This document shows positions 45,742 to 57,256 of a stretch of 64,000 nt of DNA, in pieces (position 1 is the first letter of the stretch; each line of letters begins with the position of its first letter). The stretch spans positions 37,055,632-37,119,631 of the forward strand of contig OX359246.1 in the NCBI GenBank assembly GCA_947179485.1, read 5' to 3'. The DNA is from Allacma fusca. Lineage: Eukaryota > Arthropoda > Collembola > Symphypleona > Sminthuridae. The notes beneath the pieces were generated by a model. That model saw nothing but the letters and a program-made list of their open reading frames with translations. It ran no database searches and was not told the origin of the DNA. The position numbers and the translations under genes were made by a program.

Positions 45742-46009
45742 TCTGTACGCGGGTACGCATGAACAGAAACGGGTTTTTGAGCATACCGTTCCCGATCCTG
45801 TTGGGTACAGATCCCATTCAGCTATGTTGCACCTGTTCCCATATGCGTTCCTGTTCCCACATACTATAATTGGAAAGGTGCTTCCCAAACCTGTACCCAC
45901 ACTTTTGGGTGAAAACATAAAACATTTTGCACCCATATTATACCCGTTCGCGTTCCTGCACCCAAACACCCGGGTGTGACCCGTTCCCATGACAGGCACT
46001 GGTTCAGTC

Positions 46010-47427
46010 TGGAAAGCCAAAAGTTTGAATGGGATTTTGAAATTCCGGTTGCAGACTGTTATTTTTTGTCGGACAATTAAATAGCTTTACAATAAGGTTC
46101 TATAATGACGAGCATTGGGGATCGTAGTGAAAAGTTATGGAAAATTATGGAATTTCAAGATGGCTTCCGAAATCAGTTATTTCAAAATGGTTGATCCTCG
46201 TTAATAAGAAACTGAAATTTATTTATAGATTTAAATATCGAGGGGAGGGGCAACGTTTATTACGTACATGATCTTGTATGCATTGTAATTAGGGCTACTA
46301 CTGGGGACAACTTTTTTTGTCCCACAAAAAATTTTTTGTCCCGTTATCCTCGGGACAAAAAAAAATCGTCCAAATCGGAAAAGTATGAATTTTATTTCAA
46401 ATTAAAATATTCAAGGCGAAGAATTCCGATTTAAAATACCTATAGCAATACTGACAAATATGAATTCTAATACGAATTTAAATATCCTCGAGTATTTGTT
46501 CATTATGAATTCCGATTTGAATATTTATGTGAATACTACTAGTATACTGAAAATACAAAGAATTTAATTACGGAAAAAGTTTAACCTTAGAAACATGATA
46601 TCATCAATGTTTTTGGTAGGTAGTTTCCCCCGCAGGTCATTAAGTATCAATTTAAGAGCTGAAAAAAACACGTTCAACTGATACTTGAACTCTAACATTA
46701 CTAATTTTCTTTCCGTCCAATTTTAGTTACACCTAAAAAAAATCTTTAGTATCAACGATTTAAATTACTTGAGTAATTAACTTGTAGGACAAGCAATAGT
46801 TTTGAGCACAACGGTTAACAGCCTATGACAAGTGCTAATGATTCGACTCTATTTTACGTCGAGCGCCAATGCTTTTTGATTACCTTTACGTTGTAACTAA
46901 AAAAATCCTTGTTGTATCTTGTCCCGTGCGGGAGCCTTTAGAAGGACAAAATCAAAAACGAGCAATTTTACAAAAGCGGTTCGCTTTAAAAACTGCGACA
47001 ATTTTACATTTATATTGAAGTATGTATCTACACTTGATGAAATAAGAATGTGCCATTGAAAACAATACTTTATTTTAATCGGAATTCAGCGAAAAATATT
47101 TGAATACCAATTCCGATTCCAAAAATGTTTTTGAATGCAATTTTGAATTAAAATACTTCCTGGGTATTATTAGGGATTCCAGTATGAATTAAAATCCTCA
47201 AATTTTCGAATATAATAAAATTCCGATTCCGATTCCGATTCCCACCCTTGTTTGTATTACACATAAATAAATGTGGACAGTTATTTTGTCTCTTTATAAG
47301 TAAGATTACTGATTCTCGCAGTTGTAAATTATATATACATAATATGGAAATTGTTCCAAGCATACGAATAATAAAAATTATTATTCATTTAAATTCTTTG
47401 AATAATACATACGCACGTGTATATATG
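46010..47427. other. gene-poor stretch with GAATTCCGATT and GGGACAA words
   Basis: GGGACAAAAAA / TTTTTTGTCCC words lie at about 46308-46370, and AATTCCGATT words at about 46390-46530 and 47090-47245. The latter end in CCGATTCCCACCCTTG at about 47249, which looks like a hAT-type right terminus (inverted CAAGGGTGGGAATCGG). No left end or matching 8-bp duplication was found, so a decayed or composite element is likely. No gene. Confidence 0.45.
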
Positions 47428-48781
47428 CAGTGGACGGACAAAAGATTGTTCGATTGGACAATTTTAAAGAAATCACTATTTTTCTGACATACAAACTCCA
47501 TAATTAGAGTAGCATTGCTAACCAATATGATCAAGCCCTCTATTGGAGCAAATTTTTGCATCAATTACCAGAATTATTTCAACACTAACGTCAGCTGGTA
47601 TAAAAAAACAAAACTAACGGAGTGACAAAATATTGTTCGATTCATTGGATTTTTATGTTTAGTGACGAGTAGCTCTTCCATTAGCTTTAAAAAACTCATA
47701 AATACAGTTCGGAACGGAATACACAAGCTTTTCGGTTGGTATTAGCTGCTAATTCTTCATGTAGAGCTTCCATTAGCTCATGTTTAATCTTCGGAGGTTG
47801 GTCCCTATTGTGGACATGTTAAGTTTCAGTTTTGTCGCCGACGAACACAAATTTTCGGGCAGGATATTTTTGAACACATCTGCAGTTATTGTGCTGGGCA
47901 CCTCGACTAAATTCCCTACCCGATGAGACGAAAAGCAACCCCAAACCATTACGGAGTCTAAAAGTACAGATAGGTTGAAGTTTGAATTTACGACGATTAA
48001 TTCTAAAAGAAAACCTCATTACGTACCACCGCCGTGCTTGACTGTGAATTTGACACTGTCGGCCCAAAATTCCTCTCCTGGTTGTCTCCACACCTTTTTT
48101 GCTCCCTTGGTTCCAAACTGACAAAATTTAGTTTCATCTGACAGCAAAATATTACGAAAGTCTATTAATATATTTTGCGTGACATTTCGCTGATCAAAGT
48201 CGATGTATCCTGGTCTTCTGGCTGATCAGTGATTTTTTCCGGGCACTACGGCCATAAATTTTGACCTCCTGTGTCCTTCTATTAACTGTACGATCACAAA
48301 TATTTACTCTTTTCGTCCGTTTGACTCCCTTCGTCAGCTCTGAAAGGCCTTTCTTCCAATTTTTTAACGCAGTTTTATCAATTAGCTGGCCGATTTTTCC
48401 CGTTGTTTTCGTTGGTTGGCCATATATTCGTGCACTGGTTGTAGATCCAAACATCCTCCAGCGGTTTATGACCTCTTAGACTGTTCCACTTAGTGTATAT
48501 ATTTTATGTATATATATTTTATACATTAATATACCTTTGAAGTGTATTTCGTGCAGACCGAACAATCTTTTGTCTAAACAATTTGTCGCTCTAATCACTC
48601 TTTCTCCAAAAACAAGAGCTAATGTTTCATTTAATTTCAACGTTTGGCTATTTGGTAGACCTACAAAAGTTAGGACTTTCATTTAAAATTATTAACCATA
48701 GAGAAATATTTTAATGGTTGTTATGTTTGCCCTGGGTAAGAAAGTATGACATCTATCGAACAATATTTTGTCAGTCCACTG
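47428..48781 (-). mobile_element. degenerate Tc1/mariner-type transposon
   Basis: The terminal inverted repeat CAGTGGACGGACAAAAGATT at the left pairs with CAGTGGACTGACAAAATATT at the right (inverted, ending 48781, followed by TA). Related motifs (GTGACAAAATATTGTTCGAT near 47622 and its inverted counterpart near 48555-48575) lie about 190-200 bp inside each end, giving the IR/DR arrangement typical of many Tc1 elements. The interior carries a broken transposase on the minus strand. The left flank reads TG where TA is expected, consistent with age. Confidence 0.85.
47690..48680 (-). pseudogene. Tc1 transposase remnant
   Basis: Transposase-like fragments in changing frames. About 48454-48194 contains GLSELTKGVKRTKRVN, NICDRTVNRRTQEVK and SARKKSLISQKTRIHR, the linker before the catalytic domain. 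About 48145-48010 has LLSDETKF with the first catalytic Asp, then KKVWRQPGEEFWADSV and KFTVKHGGG. After about 75 bp of unrelated sequence, VMVWGCFSSHRVGNLVEVPS appears near 47960, followed by an FKNILPENL segment. The DNDPKH region with the second catalytic Asp and the Glu is missing, and in-frame stops occur. Non-functional. Confidence 0.82.
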
Positions 48782-51162
48782 TATATCCTAAAAAAGCTTC
48801 CCATGCTTCCACGTACCTGTTGCTGGTGCTTGTTATTACTAATTTCTCTTGTACCTATTTGTGTATTCTGCTAAAATTATTATTGACATTTATTATTATA
48901 GAATTTCCAATACTGTTATTGATGAAGTTGTAGCAATAGTGCTAAAAAGTGGTGCTTTAATATGTAATAATCATTTATATAGAAATTCATAACACATTGT
49001 ACTATCATACATATATGATGTAATACACTAGGAAATAGTATACTGAGTCAATGTATGGCTACTTCTGTTGAGAAGCAGTGTCAATAAAGTCTTTATATAT
49101 ATGGTTCTGTTGCTTTCGAAACTGGAATCCTTTACTATTTCGTTGAGTGTTACCCGCATGGAAATTAGCGTCACAATTCTGATCAAATCAAACTTCTATA
49201 CAAAATTTGTGCATAAAGCTACACAGTAGTTATTTGTAATTTAGTTGGTGCACATTTGTAGACAAACTGAAGACAATGGAATGAGCGAATAAATCAGAGC
49301 ACAAGTATTTTGCGCGTAATATTTTTATTCCATGTACCGAAAAGTTAACCCACTTACCTTCCTTATTTCTTCGTTATACTAACCTCAGATCTCGCGCAAA
49401 AACAACGTACCAAAGTAATACTTAGGAGTGAAACTTGACTTGGCAACTGTTAAAAACTTGTATACCATTCCAGGAAGAATTTATAATCAACTAATTTTAT
49501 ATGAAAGAAAGTTCAACATTTTATTCAAAGTACTATTGAAATTTATTAATATTAATATGCTGCGTGGGGGTCGGGGACAATTTTGTAATAAATGTGAACT
49601 TACATATTTGCATTTCAAGAATTAACCCAAAGTGGTCTTAACCGCAAACAAATGACAGTGAAAAACAGACGTATCTAACTTGGTTGAAGTAATAAACCGA
49701 AAACTTGTTACAACAAACTGTATAACTGACAGGATGATTATTATTGATTACATCCTGCTTATATGTACGTTTTTGCTAGTCTTTTAACCTTAAATGTGGC
49801 AATGTAAAAACTTATTATTGAGTCCTCCCCTAAATACAAGCTAATATATAATTATTTAAGATATTCAAGGAAGTATCATGAAAAATTATCTGGTAAAAAT
49901 GGGTGCAAAAACAACAAGCATCCTAACATAAATACTTTTAATTTTTATAAACAAAGAGTATACAAATAGTATCTGACAAATTAATGGCCATCTGAGGCAT
50001 CACAATCGGCAATAAAATGCTTTTATTATTATTTAAATTCATTCCGATCATTTATCAACTGACATCATCTTACTAAGTTTCCTCATAACCAGGGCTGCAC
50101 AATTTAAATTGCCACTTTGCATTTTCGACATATTTTCCCAAAATGCTTCAATGTGAAGCTTCATTCACCTACCTACTATGTATATGCATACTAAAACGTA
50201 GCATGAAAAACAAAATGCTGCGAATTGAAATAGTCAACTTTTTGACAAATAATGTTTTTTTTATTTGCTTCCAGGTATTTATTTGTACGAATTATTATTA
50301 CAGTTAGGGAGAGAATAATCAACAACACACAAATTCTTCCAAAAATGCAACGCAAGTGGATTAAAAATTTGATCCGAATACCGTAGTTTGAGTTTCAAAA
50401 CTTGCCATCAACAGAAGGAAACTTTTGTAACATCACGTTTTTTATTTTTAGGGTCGCAATGTTTTCCTTTGACTTCTTCTTTTATTTGATAATTTCCAAG
50501 TTTTGAAATATTTTACAATCGCCGCATTTTAATGCTGCAATAATTTTAAAAACAAAACTGATATTCGTCCAAACAATATTTCTTTACCTTCGATTTTGAG
50601 ATCAAATCCCTGTCAGTCTTTGTTATCTAATTTTACTAGTCGTATCCAGAATCCAAATTCGGGAATTCGGGAATAATATAGACGCTATATGCTCAAATTT
50701 TTCAATCAAAAAGCCACAAATGAACAAACGTTTAAATCTGTTGACCCTAAGATATGAATTAGACCATTTAAAAATATTTTAAACAGAAAGCAATAATATT
50801 AAAACTATTAAAACTTCCATATACTGGATGGCTTATTACTATGATATAGAAACCTCCCTGTATATATTTGGGTTAAAATGCCCACTCAAACTGAGGGGCA
50901 TTTTCCGGGCATTTTCAGACGCAAGAAAGCACGTACGACATTTTCAATTGTCCAATCCTGATCATAAATTGTAAAACCCATGACGTGCAAGTAATTAATT
51001 GAGGAAATAAAAGGAGGAAAACTAGAAGATTCATTTCGAAAGCACCACGTCAAAGTATACAAATATTTGCTAAATTAATTGTAACATACACATATCTACA
51101 TACATATCAGCATCCTTTGTTTTTCACCAAATATTTTCCCAGCAGTTATGAATCTACCCAGG
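48782..51162. other. spacer; second duplicated unit begins near 49390
   Basis: No gene. From about 49390 the sequence matches the segments at about 38340 and 57590: TGCGTGGGGGTCGGGGACA near 49562, CCGCAAACAAATGACAG near 49639, GGCATCACAATCGGCAATAA near 49997. The last 150 bp contain the promoter block CAAATATTTGCTAAATTAATTG. Confidence 0.5.
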
Positions 51163-51170
51163 TATAAAAA
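51163..51170 (+). promoter_or_regulatory. TATA box of mucin-like gene 3
   Basis: TATAAAAA 107 bp upstream of the ATG at 51270, followed by the conserved GAACTGATCATCAT block. Confidence 0.8.
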
Positions 51171-51269
51171 CGAATGGGATTGATAGAACTGATCATCATA
51201 CAACAATTGAATCATCTAATTGTAGTACTTTGAAAATTTTGAGTGGTAAATTCTCATTTTACTCTAACC

Positions 51270-51892
51270 ATGCATTTCAAACTAATTCTCCTGGCAGTCT
51301 GTATTTCAGTTACAGTCACCTACGTACAGGGTCAAGGAGGTCAAGATAGGCGTAAGTACATTAACCATTTTGTACCATGAACTTAAAAATGTAAATTTTG
51401 TACTCCCAATAATTTTTTCTACCATTGACTGTAGCAAAATGTGATGGACAGCCGTATGAAAAACCCCTTAGAGGAAGGAATGCGGGAAAATGCCAACAGT
51501 GCCGTTGTTATTTCTTTCCATTTTTGGAATTTTGTGAACGGGGTTAGTAATACTTGAATATTTAATATTTTTATTATAGTAAAGCCTTTGTCTGTTTCAT
51601 GCTTATAAAGCCCGTTTGAACAGTGAAGGAATGTAAAAACGGTAAAGTCGCCGACCCAGCTGCAACGTCCCCACCAACAACAGTGACAACTGGATCAACC
51701 GGTGCTGCAGAAACATCCAATGCTTCTGCAAACACAACAGCAGCCCCAGAAGTGACAGGGCCTGAAGTGACAACTATACCAACGACACCATCAGCTCCAG
51801 AAACTTCCGATGCACAGACCACACCATCCCTACCCGCGACAACAAATCCCTCAAATTCGAGTGCATCAGCAGAATCAACTGCTTCTACGTAA
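51270..51892 (+). CDS. secreted six-cysteine mucin-like protein 3
   Basis: Exons 51270-51351, 51435-51542 and 51624-51892, phase-1 introns, 152 aa. The signal peptide is identical to gene 2. The cysteine module is PKC, then DGQPYEKPLRGRNAGKCQQC, RC, FPFLEFC, and VKECKNGK opening exon 3. The tail has the same composition as gene 2 (TTVTTGSTGAAETSNAS, with a small PATT insertion near the end). Intron 1 is almost identical to that of gene 2 apart from an extra A, which indicates recent duplication or gene conversion. All splice sites are canonical, so the gene looks functional. Role unknown; a secreted O-glycosylated protein is the safest description. Confidence 0.88.
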
Positions 51893-51959
51893 CCTAATGC
51901 TTCCTTGCCACGCTCGACATGCTAAAATCCTTTAACATTCTCGAGTGCGTCTTGAAGCT

Positions 51960-52522
51960 AATATAACATAATCATGACGATTACCCAAAATCCTTCAATG
52001 CTTCATCTATGTTGGTAAAGTAATTCGGTTCTATAGAGTAATTATATATTTAATTATTAATCATATATTTAAATCAATTTGTAAACAAGCCAGCTAAACT
52101 ACAATAATTATTCAGTTGTGTAAATTATTTCGAATAATCTGAAAGGTAAAAATTCTTTAAGTTAATTTTTGGTCAAAAAGGTTTAAAGTTCAAAACAAAA
52201 TTGGACGGTAAATGGGAAAGTTTTGAGAGTTTCAAAATGTCCACCAAATTTGGCCGGTTTTCAGAATCCTCCCAAGTATTTGGTATAATTATGGGTAACT
52301 TGGTAAACCTTAAATCATGTGCACTAGACTTTTTATTAAAATTTAGTTTTACACAATAAGTGACTACAAAACATGGAAGATAAGATTGAAATAAAGAAAT
52401 TAATATTTACCGTGTAAAAGTGAAAAGTGAAGCATTTCATAAACCTTGCCCACAGTATTTTGAGTATTTGAGACCCCATTTAATTTTCTGGGCTTTCCAT
52501 GCAGCTATCTGAAATGGTCCTA
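51960..52522. other. 3' flank of mucin-like gene 3
   Basis: AT-rich, without exons or recognised repeats. It ends at the target duplication of the next mobile element. Confidence 0.4.
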
Positions 52523-52530
52523 CTTTAAGA

Positions 52531-53428
52531 CAAAGGTGTCCAAATGATTCCGCCTACCTAGAATACTACATATTTTTTGCAGATTTGTCTTCCCTACATA
52601 TAAACCTACATTTTTGATCAAAAATAAATTGCCTACATATTTTCCTACATATATACTCCTGTAATCTTTCTGCCTATATTGTAGCCTATAAAGGCCACCC
52701 GCTATGCATTTCCTAAGGAATTGGAGAGGGACTTGCAGAAAGTTACTACTCAGCTTAACGTATGCAGTGAGTGCATTGAATGTGATAATAATACACGAAA
52801 TACTTTTTCAATAAAATCAATGTATTTACCAGGTGATTTGGATGCGGTGCCCAACCTTGTTTTGGGTCGAATATACGGGGTTTAGCCTTTTTTGATTTTC
52901 AATCGTCATGAAGATAAAGGACAGTTCCTTAGTTCCTTTCTATCCTTTTTCCGGATATTCAACAAATTCGAAATATTGTTTTAAATCTTTCCTAACCACT
53001 ATAGGTTTACTTTTGTGACACATTTTTACTTTTTACAGTTATTGCATGCAACACAGAAGGTTACAATTTGCAATGTAACATGAATGTAAACCCATTCTAT
53101 AAAATATGAGGAGCTAAACGAATTGCAATGCGCGTATAATAATGTTTGCTTTAGTTCGGTTTTGTACTGTTAGAGTGTGCCTCTTAAGCGTTGCAATTTA
53201 GTTCAATCAACATAACCGACTTACAAATATGCCTATTTTTACTTTCACAAACTGCCTACCTTGTTCCTAAATAAAAAGTGAACTCTTGCAGCTCCTACAT
53301 ATAATATAGGATTAATTTTGGCGGTAATTACTGCACCCTATTTTACTACCTATAATTACTTGGATTTTGCATCCTGCCTATTTTTATCCTATATATAGGC
53401 CTATAAATAGGATAGGATGACACCTTTG
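52531..53428. mobile_element. non-autonomous hAT-like element with CCTACATA words
   Basis: Termini CAAAGGTGTCCAAATG at the left and, inverted, CAAAGGTGTCATCC at the right. The 8-bp direct repeat CTTTAAGA is at 52523-52530 and 53429-53436. Subterminal arrays of CCTACATATA, GCCTACCTA and CCTATATATAGGCC words occur at both ends. 898 bp without a transposase frame. Ends and words are related to, but distinct from, those of the element at 31423-32351. Confidence 0.88.
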
Positions 53429-53670
53429 CTTTAAGAACTATGGTGGCAATACCATTAAAAATAAAGATCAAGGTTGGGGGAAAGCGGCTGAGTTCTATTT
53501 TCCAGGCCACTAAATTACCTTCCACCTGCCATCAGTCCTTCCACCGCCCACTTGACCTGCCACTTGACCTGCCACCTGATCTTCCACAAATTTCGTATAC
53601 ACCTTACACCTTCCACTTGACCTCCTTCTGGACCTTCCACCGAAATCCGACAATACCTTCCACCATAAGC

Positions 53671-54597
53671 TAGTGCATCGCATGGGTACAAAAATGCTGT
53701 ACCTGGACCTGGACCCAAAAAGTGGGTACCAGCAAAAATCTTACCCAGACCCGTACCTGTTTATAAGTACCCATTAAATAAATGTTGGTACCTGGACCTG
53801 ATTATTTTTCAAGTAGTGCGTACCTGTACCTGAATTTTACCCGTACCCAAAATATACCGAATATATGGACCTGTACCTGAAAATATTTCCTGCGTACCTG
53901 TACCCAATCAGGTACTTTAAAAAGAATTGCTGTAAACGATTCAACAAGATGACATTCGATGATTTACATCACAGCAATTACAAGCTGGAGAGAATTCTGT
54001 CTCGCCATAATTTTTGCAAAGCTAGACATCTTAATGGAACTATAACTTTTATACATCTGAGGTATTGCCATCTTCAATTAAATCTTCTATTTCTAGGTCA
54101 TCCTTCATAACCACAATATCATTTTGATTGAATCACAAATGGAATTTGTAATTACATGTACTTATTGCTGGCACGTTGTGCTAAGCTGGTCAACCATCTC
54201 TATTGCTTAAACGAATGCTTTTTCAAAAATTACGATGCACTCCTGAAAACACGCTGAATAGCAAAATAAATCTTTAGGTCGGAGAGAGCTACATACTTAG
54301 ATGCCTCGTAAGTAAGATGGATTTCTGTTCGTAAAAGTACCCAGATTTTCAGGTACTAATTAATCAGGTCCAGGTATATTGGAACCTTGTACCTGTTCCT
54401 GTCAGGTACAACCCAAAAACTTCCAAGTTTGTACCTGTACTCAACACCTGGCTTTGTACCCAAAATTTGGGTACTTACAGCTAGTACCCATAAAATACCC
54501 ATTCAGTTTGGGTACTTAAACAGAGTACCCATTTCGGACCTGGACCTGTACCTGTACCCAAATACTCAGGTACTACCCGTACCCATGCGATGCACTG
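53671..54597. mobile_element. non-autonomous hAT-like element with GTACCTG words
   Basis: The terminal repeat TAGTGCATCGCATGGGTAC matches the inverted right end CAGTGCATCGCATGGGTAC over 18 of 19 bases. The 8-bp direct repeat CCATAAGC is at 53663-53670 and 54598-54605. Subterminal arrays of GTACCTGGACCTG, GTACCCA and GGTACC words fill both ends, and the word GGGTAC is part of the terminus itself. 927 bp, no transposase frame. Only about 240 bp separate it from the preceding hAT-like element, so this spacer has been a repeated insertion site. Confidence 0.9.
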
Positions 54598-55045
54598 CCA
54601 TAAGCAGCATAGCCATCCTAGTTTCCGAATTACAAGGTGCGCACTGAAGATAGTTACTGCATTACCCACCGTAAGTAGCTATGCAAACTGGAACGCTAAA
54701 ATGCTTCAATTTATTTGGAAACATAGTCGCAATGCGATTCGTGTCTTATATATCAGTAGTTGGTGGGTCATGGTTAGTCGTTACGGAATTTGCAGTTTCA
54801 TTCTTACTGGACAGGCAGAGCAAATTGAAGCGATGAACACGTCAGTATTTATTGGTATTACAATAATTATTATTGCTTAATAAATTGTATTCTGATAAAA
54901 TTAAAGAAGCTTTATATTTTTCATGTGCACAATTTTGGTTGAAGTCTCAGTTTAGTCTTTTTTTATATAGACACATATCGCTTACTCTGCATCTGCTCTA
55001 GATTGCATTGATAATTGCTGTATACTTACTATTTTAGCCTTATTT

Positions 55046-56101
55046 CAGTAGAAGATTTTACGTTGTGGTCCGCGTACAATGCGCAGATTTTCGCATACGC
55101 TGAACTCAGCGTACGAGCGCAGTCACTGCAGTACTATACGCCGTGTTCCGCGTAATTACATCTGTACCGACTGTACGCTGTCCTCAACGTACTCCAATGA
55201 ATTTCGTACGCAAGTTACAACGTACAATATGCATTCACATATAATTTATTTCGAAGTTTTTAAAACGTGGCGGCAGTACGATTTTAACTCCGACAAAGAA
55301 TTTTATATCAACGTTGAAAAGCACGTGTAAAACTGAACAAACTCACCGTGCAGATTTAAATTTCACCGTGGGGTTCGTGTGCAATGTGCTAATGTATTAT
55401 TGCTTACTAAAACTACACAAGGGTTAGGCTATTTATATATGCCAGTCAAAATAATTATGTCGAGAAAATTGAAATGTTAATTTATACATAATAATGTTAA
55501 TCTTTACCAGTCAACTGTGCCAATAAGATTTTTCGACAGAAATGAAATATTAACATTTATAAAAGTTTAGGAGAATTTATCATAAAAATTTTATATTTTT
55601 TATAGAATGAGCAAATGAATCACATATAAAATAATGCATATTCAAATAATTGACGACATTGGAAAACTTGCACATGAACTGAAGCAAAAGTTTTTACCAA
55701 GATGAAAGATTTTCCTCCACAAATGAAACTACACTAAATTAAAAAAATTTACATGTTTGACAAAAAATGTTTTTATAGAAGTAGACGACGATTATTACAC
55801 CTTGATTAATTTAATTTTGAAACCTAGTTGAAGAATTCGTTTAACTTTATGTACAGTATAGTACAAATTATTATAAACAGGTTAACAATTTGAGAGAGCG
55901 GTTCAATACCTTTTAAACTTCATCATCCCTAGCAGTGTACCAGATTCTGCGATTATACGCTGCCACCCGCGTAAAGGCAAATTCTAACTAGGTACGCGGT
56001 TTCTCGCGTAGAGTACTGCAGTGACTGCGCTCGTACGCTGAGTTCCGCGTATGCGAAAATCTGCGCATTGTACGCGGACCACAACGTAAAATCTTCTACT
56101 G
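55046..56101. mobile_element. 1056-bp DNA transposon-like element with about 90-bp inverted ends
   Basis: Ends of about 90 bp beginning CAGTAGAAGATTTTACGTTG are near-perfect inverted copies (55046-55135 and 56012-56101, including GTGGTCCGCGTACAATGCGC). The flanks repeat TATTT (55041-55045 and 56102-56106), a possible 5-bp target duplication. CGTAC / GTACG words are frequent inside both ends. No transposase frame. The 5-bp duplication separates it from the 8-bp hAT-like group; I do not assign a superfamily. Confidence 0.75.
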
Positions 56102-56106
56102 TATTT

Positions 56107-57256
56107 TGTCACCATGTTTTATGCTACCGTACCAACGTAAAAAACGAATAAGAGAATGACGTAGTAAAGGAAGAATCTCTGACGTTGCCATTTTGATATG
56201 TACCATCTTGTTTTCATATACATTTCAGAATACTGTATGAATGACCTGTATGTATCATGACGAAACCTGGGCCCGCGGGAACTAAATATGTATTTGAGAC
56301 CAAATTAAAACATGGCGAAAAATATTTATTGTTCTGTTTACTTTTTAAAACTATTCATAAAACTTAGCTCACATCTTTAGTTCCTGAGACCACAATTTTT
56401 AAATTAGAAAGACGATATTAGATTCAAATAAATCCACCAGGAAATTTGACATCAATAACGTGTTCTGAAATATTTTTAAAAGCTCCAAATCGTATCGTAC
56501 ACATGACTGTAAAAGGCAACCTCATTTTCTTAGTTTTCGCTCATGGAGCTGAATTTCCTAGATTTTATATTTTTCCCTGTCATTTCCTATGAACCTTATT
56601 AACGTAAGAACCTTTCAGATACAAATATATCCATGAACAGCCCATGAAACTTCCTACAAACAAGCGTCATGTATTAGTTTCGAAATGTTTTTCGAAATTT
56701 AAGTTCTGAAAAACATCGGACTATTATTTAAATTTTACAAACAAATCTGACTTTGTTCAAACTAACTGCAACCGAATACGTCAGCGTTAGGATATCAGGA
56801 CAAAATTAATATTGAAAATTTGACGAGTTTCTGAAATTCGTTGACCTCCGTCAAAATTTCCGGGTACACTTTAAGTTAAGTTGGGGTTTTCAAACGACAG
56901 GGTATTTTAAATTGTGTACCTTTTAAAGATTTTCCCCCAAATTGTTTATACCACCCGTACATGATTGAATAATAATACTGTTAAATCATAGCTTGTGCAA
57001 AAATTATCCCTGGGTTTAATTGCTCATTTTTAGGATGACTTTGTAAAGTGAGCACTTACAAACTACATAAAAAGCATCCCAAAAAATGATTGTAACTTCT
57101 TAAGACTGCTTCAACCATGTCGTAAAGTTAACGATATTTACGAACTTCCGATTTTAAATTGTTTTGTCCAAAATATCAATTATCGCAGTTACGAAACGTC
57201 GACTGAAGTTACGACTGAAGTCTTTCAACCCGCACTATAATTGTGAGTGAGTAATA
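56107..57256. other. no gene recognised
   Basis: AT-rich sequence with no convincing exon, element end or repeat array. Confidence 0.4.

Larger units (their letters stand above)
42966..46001. mobile_element. 3-kb hAT-like element with GTTCCC/GTACCC words, hosting a nested element
   Basis: Termini CAGTGACCGTCATGGGAAC at the left and, inverted, CAGTGCCTGTCATGGGAAC at the right. The 8-bp direct repeat GTTCAGTC lies at 42958-42965 and 46002-46009. Subterminal arrays (about 42990-43220 and 45750-45985) consist of CCCGTTCCC, CCCGTACCC and GCACCC words in long runs. The centre is occupied by a second element (43561-45741) with its own target duplication. Without it, the host would be about 850 bp, the same size as the other elements. 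The termini resemble those of the element at 53671-54597. Confidence 0.88.

Noticed and set aside
48010..48085. Possible intron inside the Tc1 transposase remnant
   Set aside because: GT and AG borders exist but joining them does not restore the frame; it is better explained as decay or insertion.
55079..55330. 83-codon plus-strand frame
   Set aside because: It lies almost entirely in the inverted end of a transposon-like element and reads its CGTAC words.
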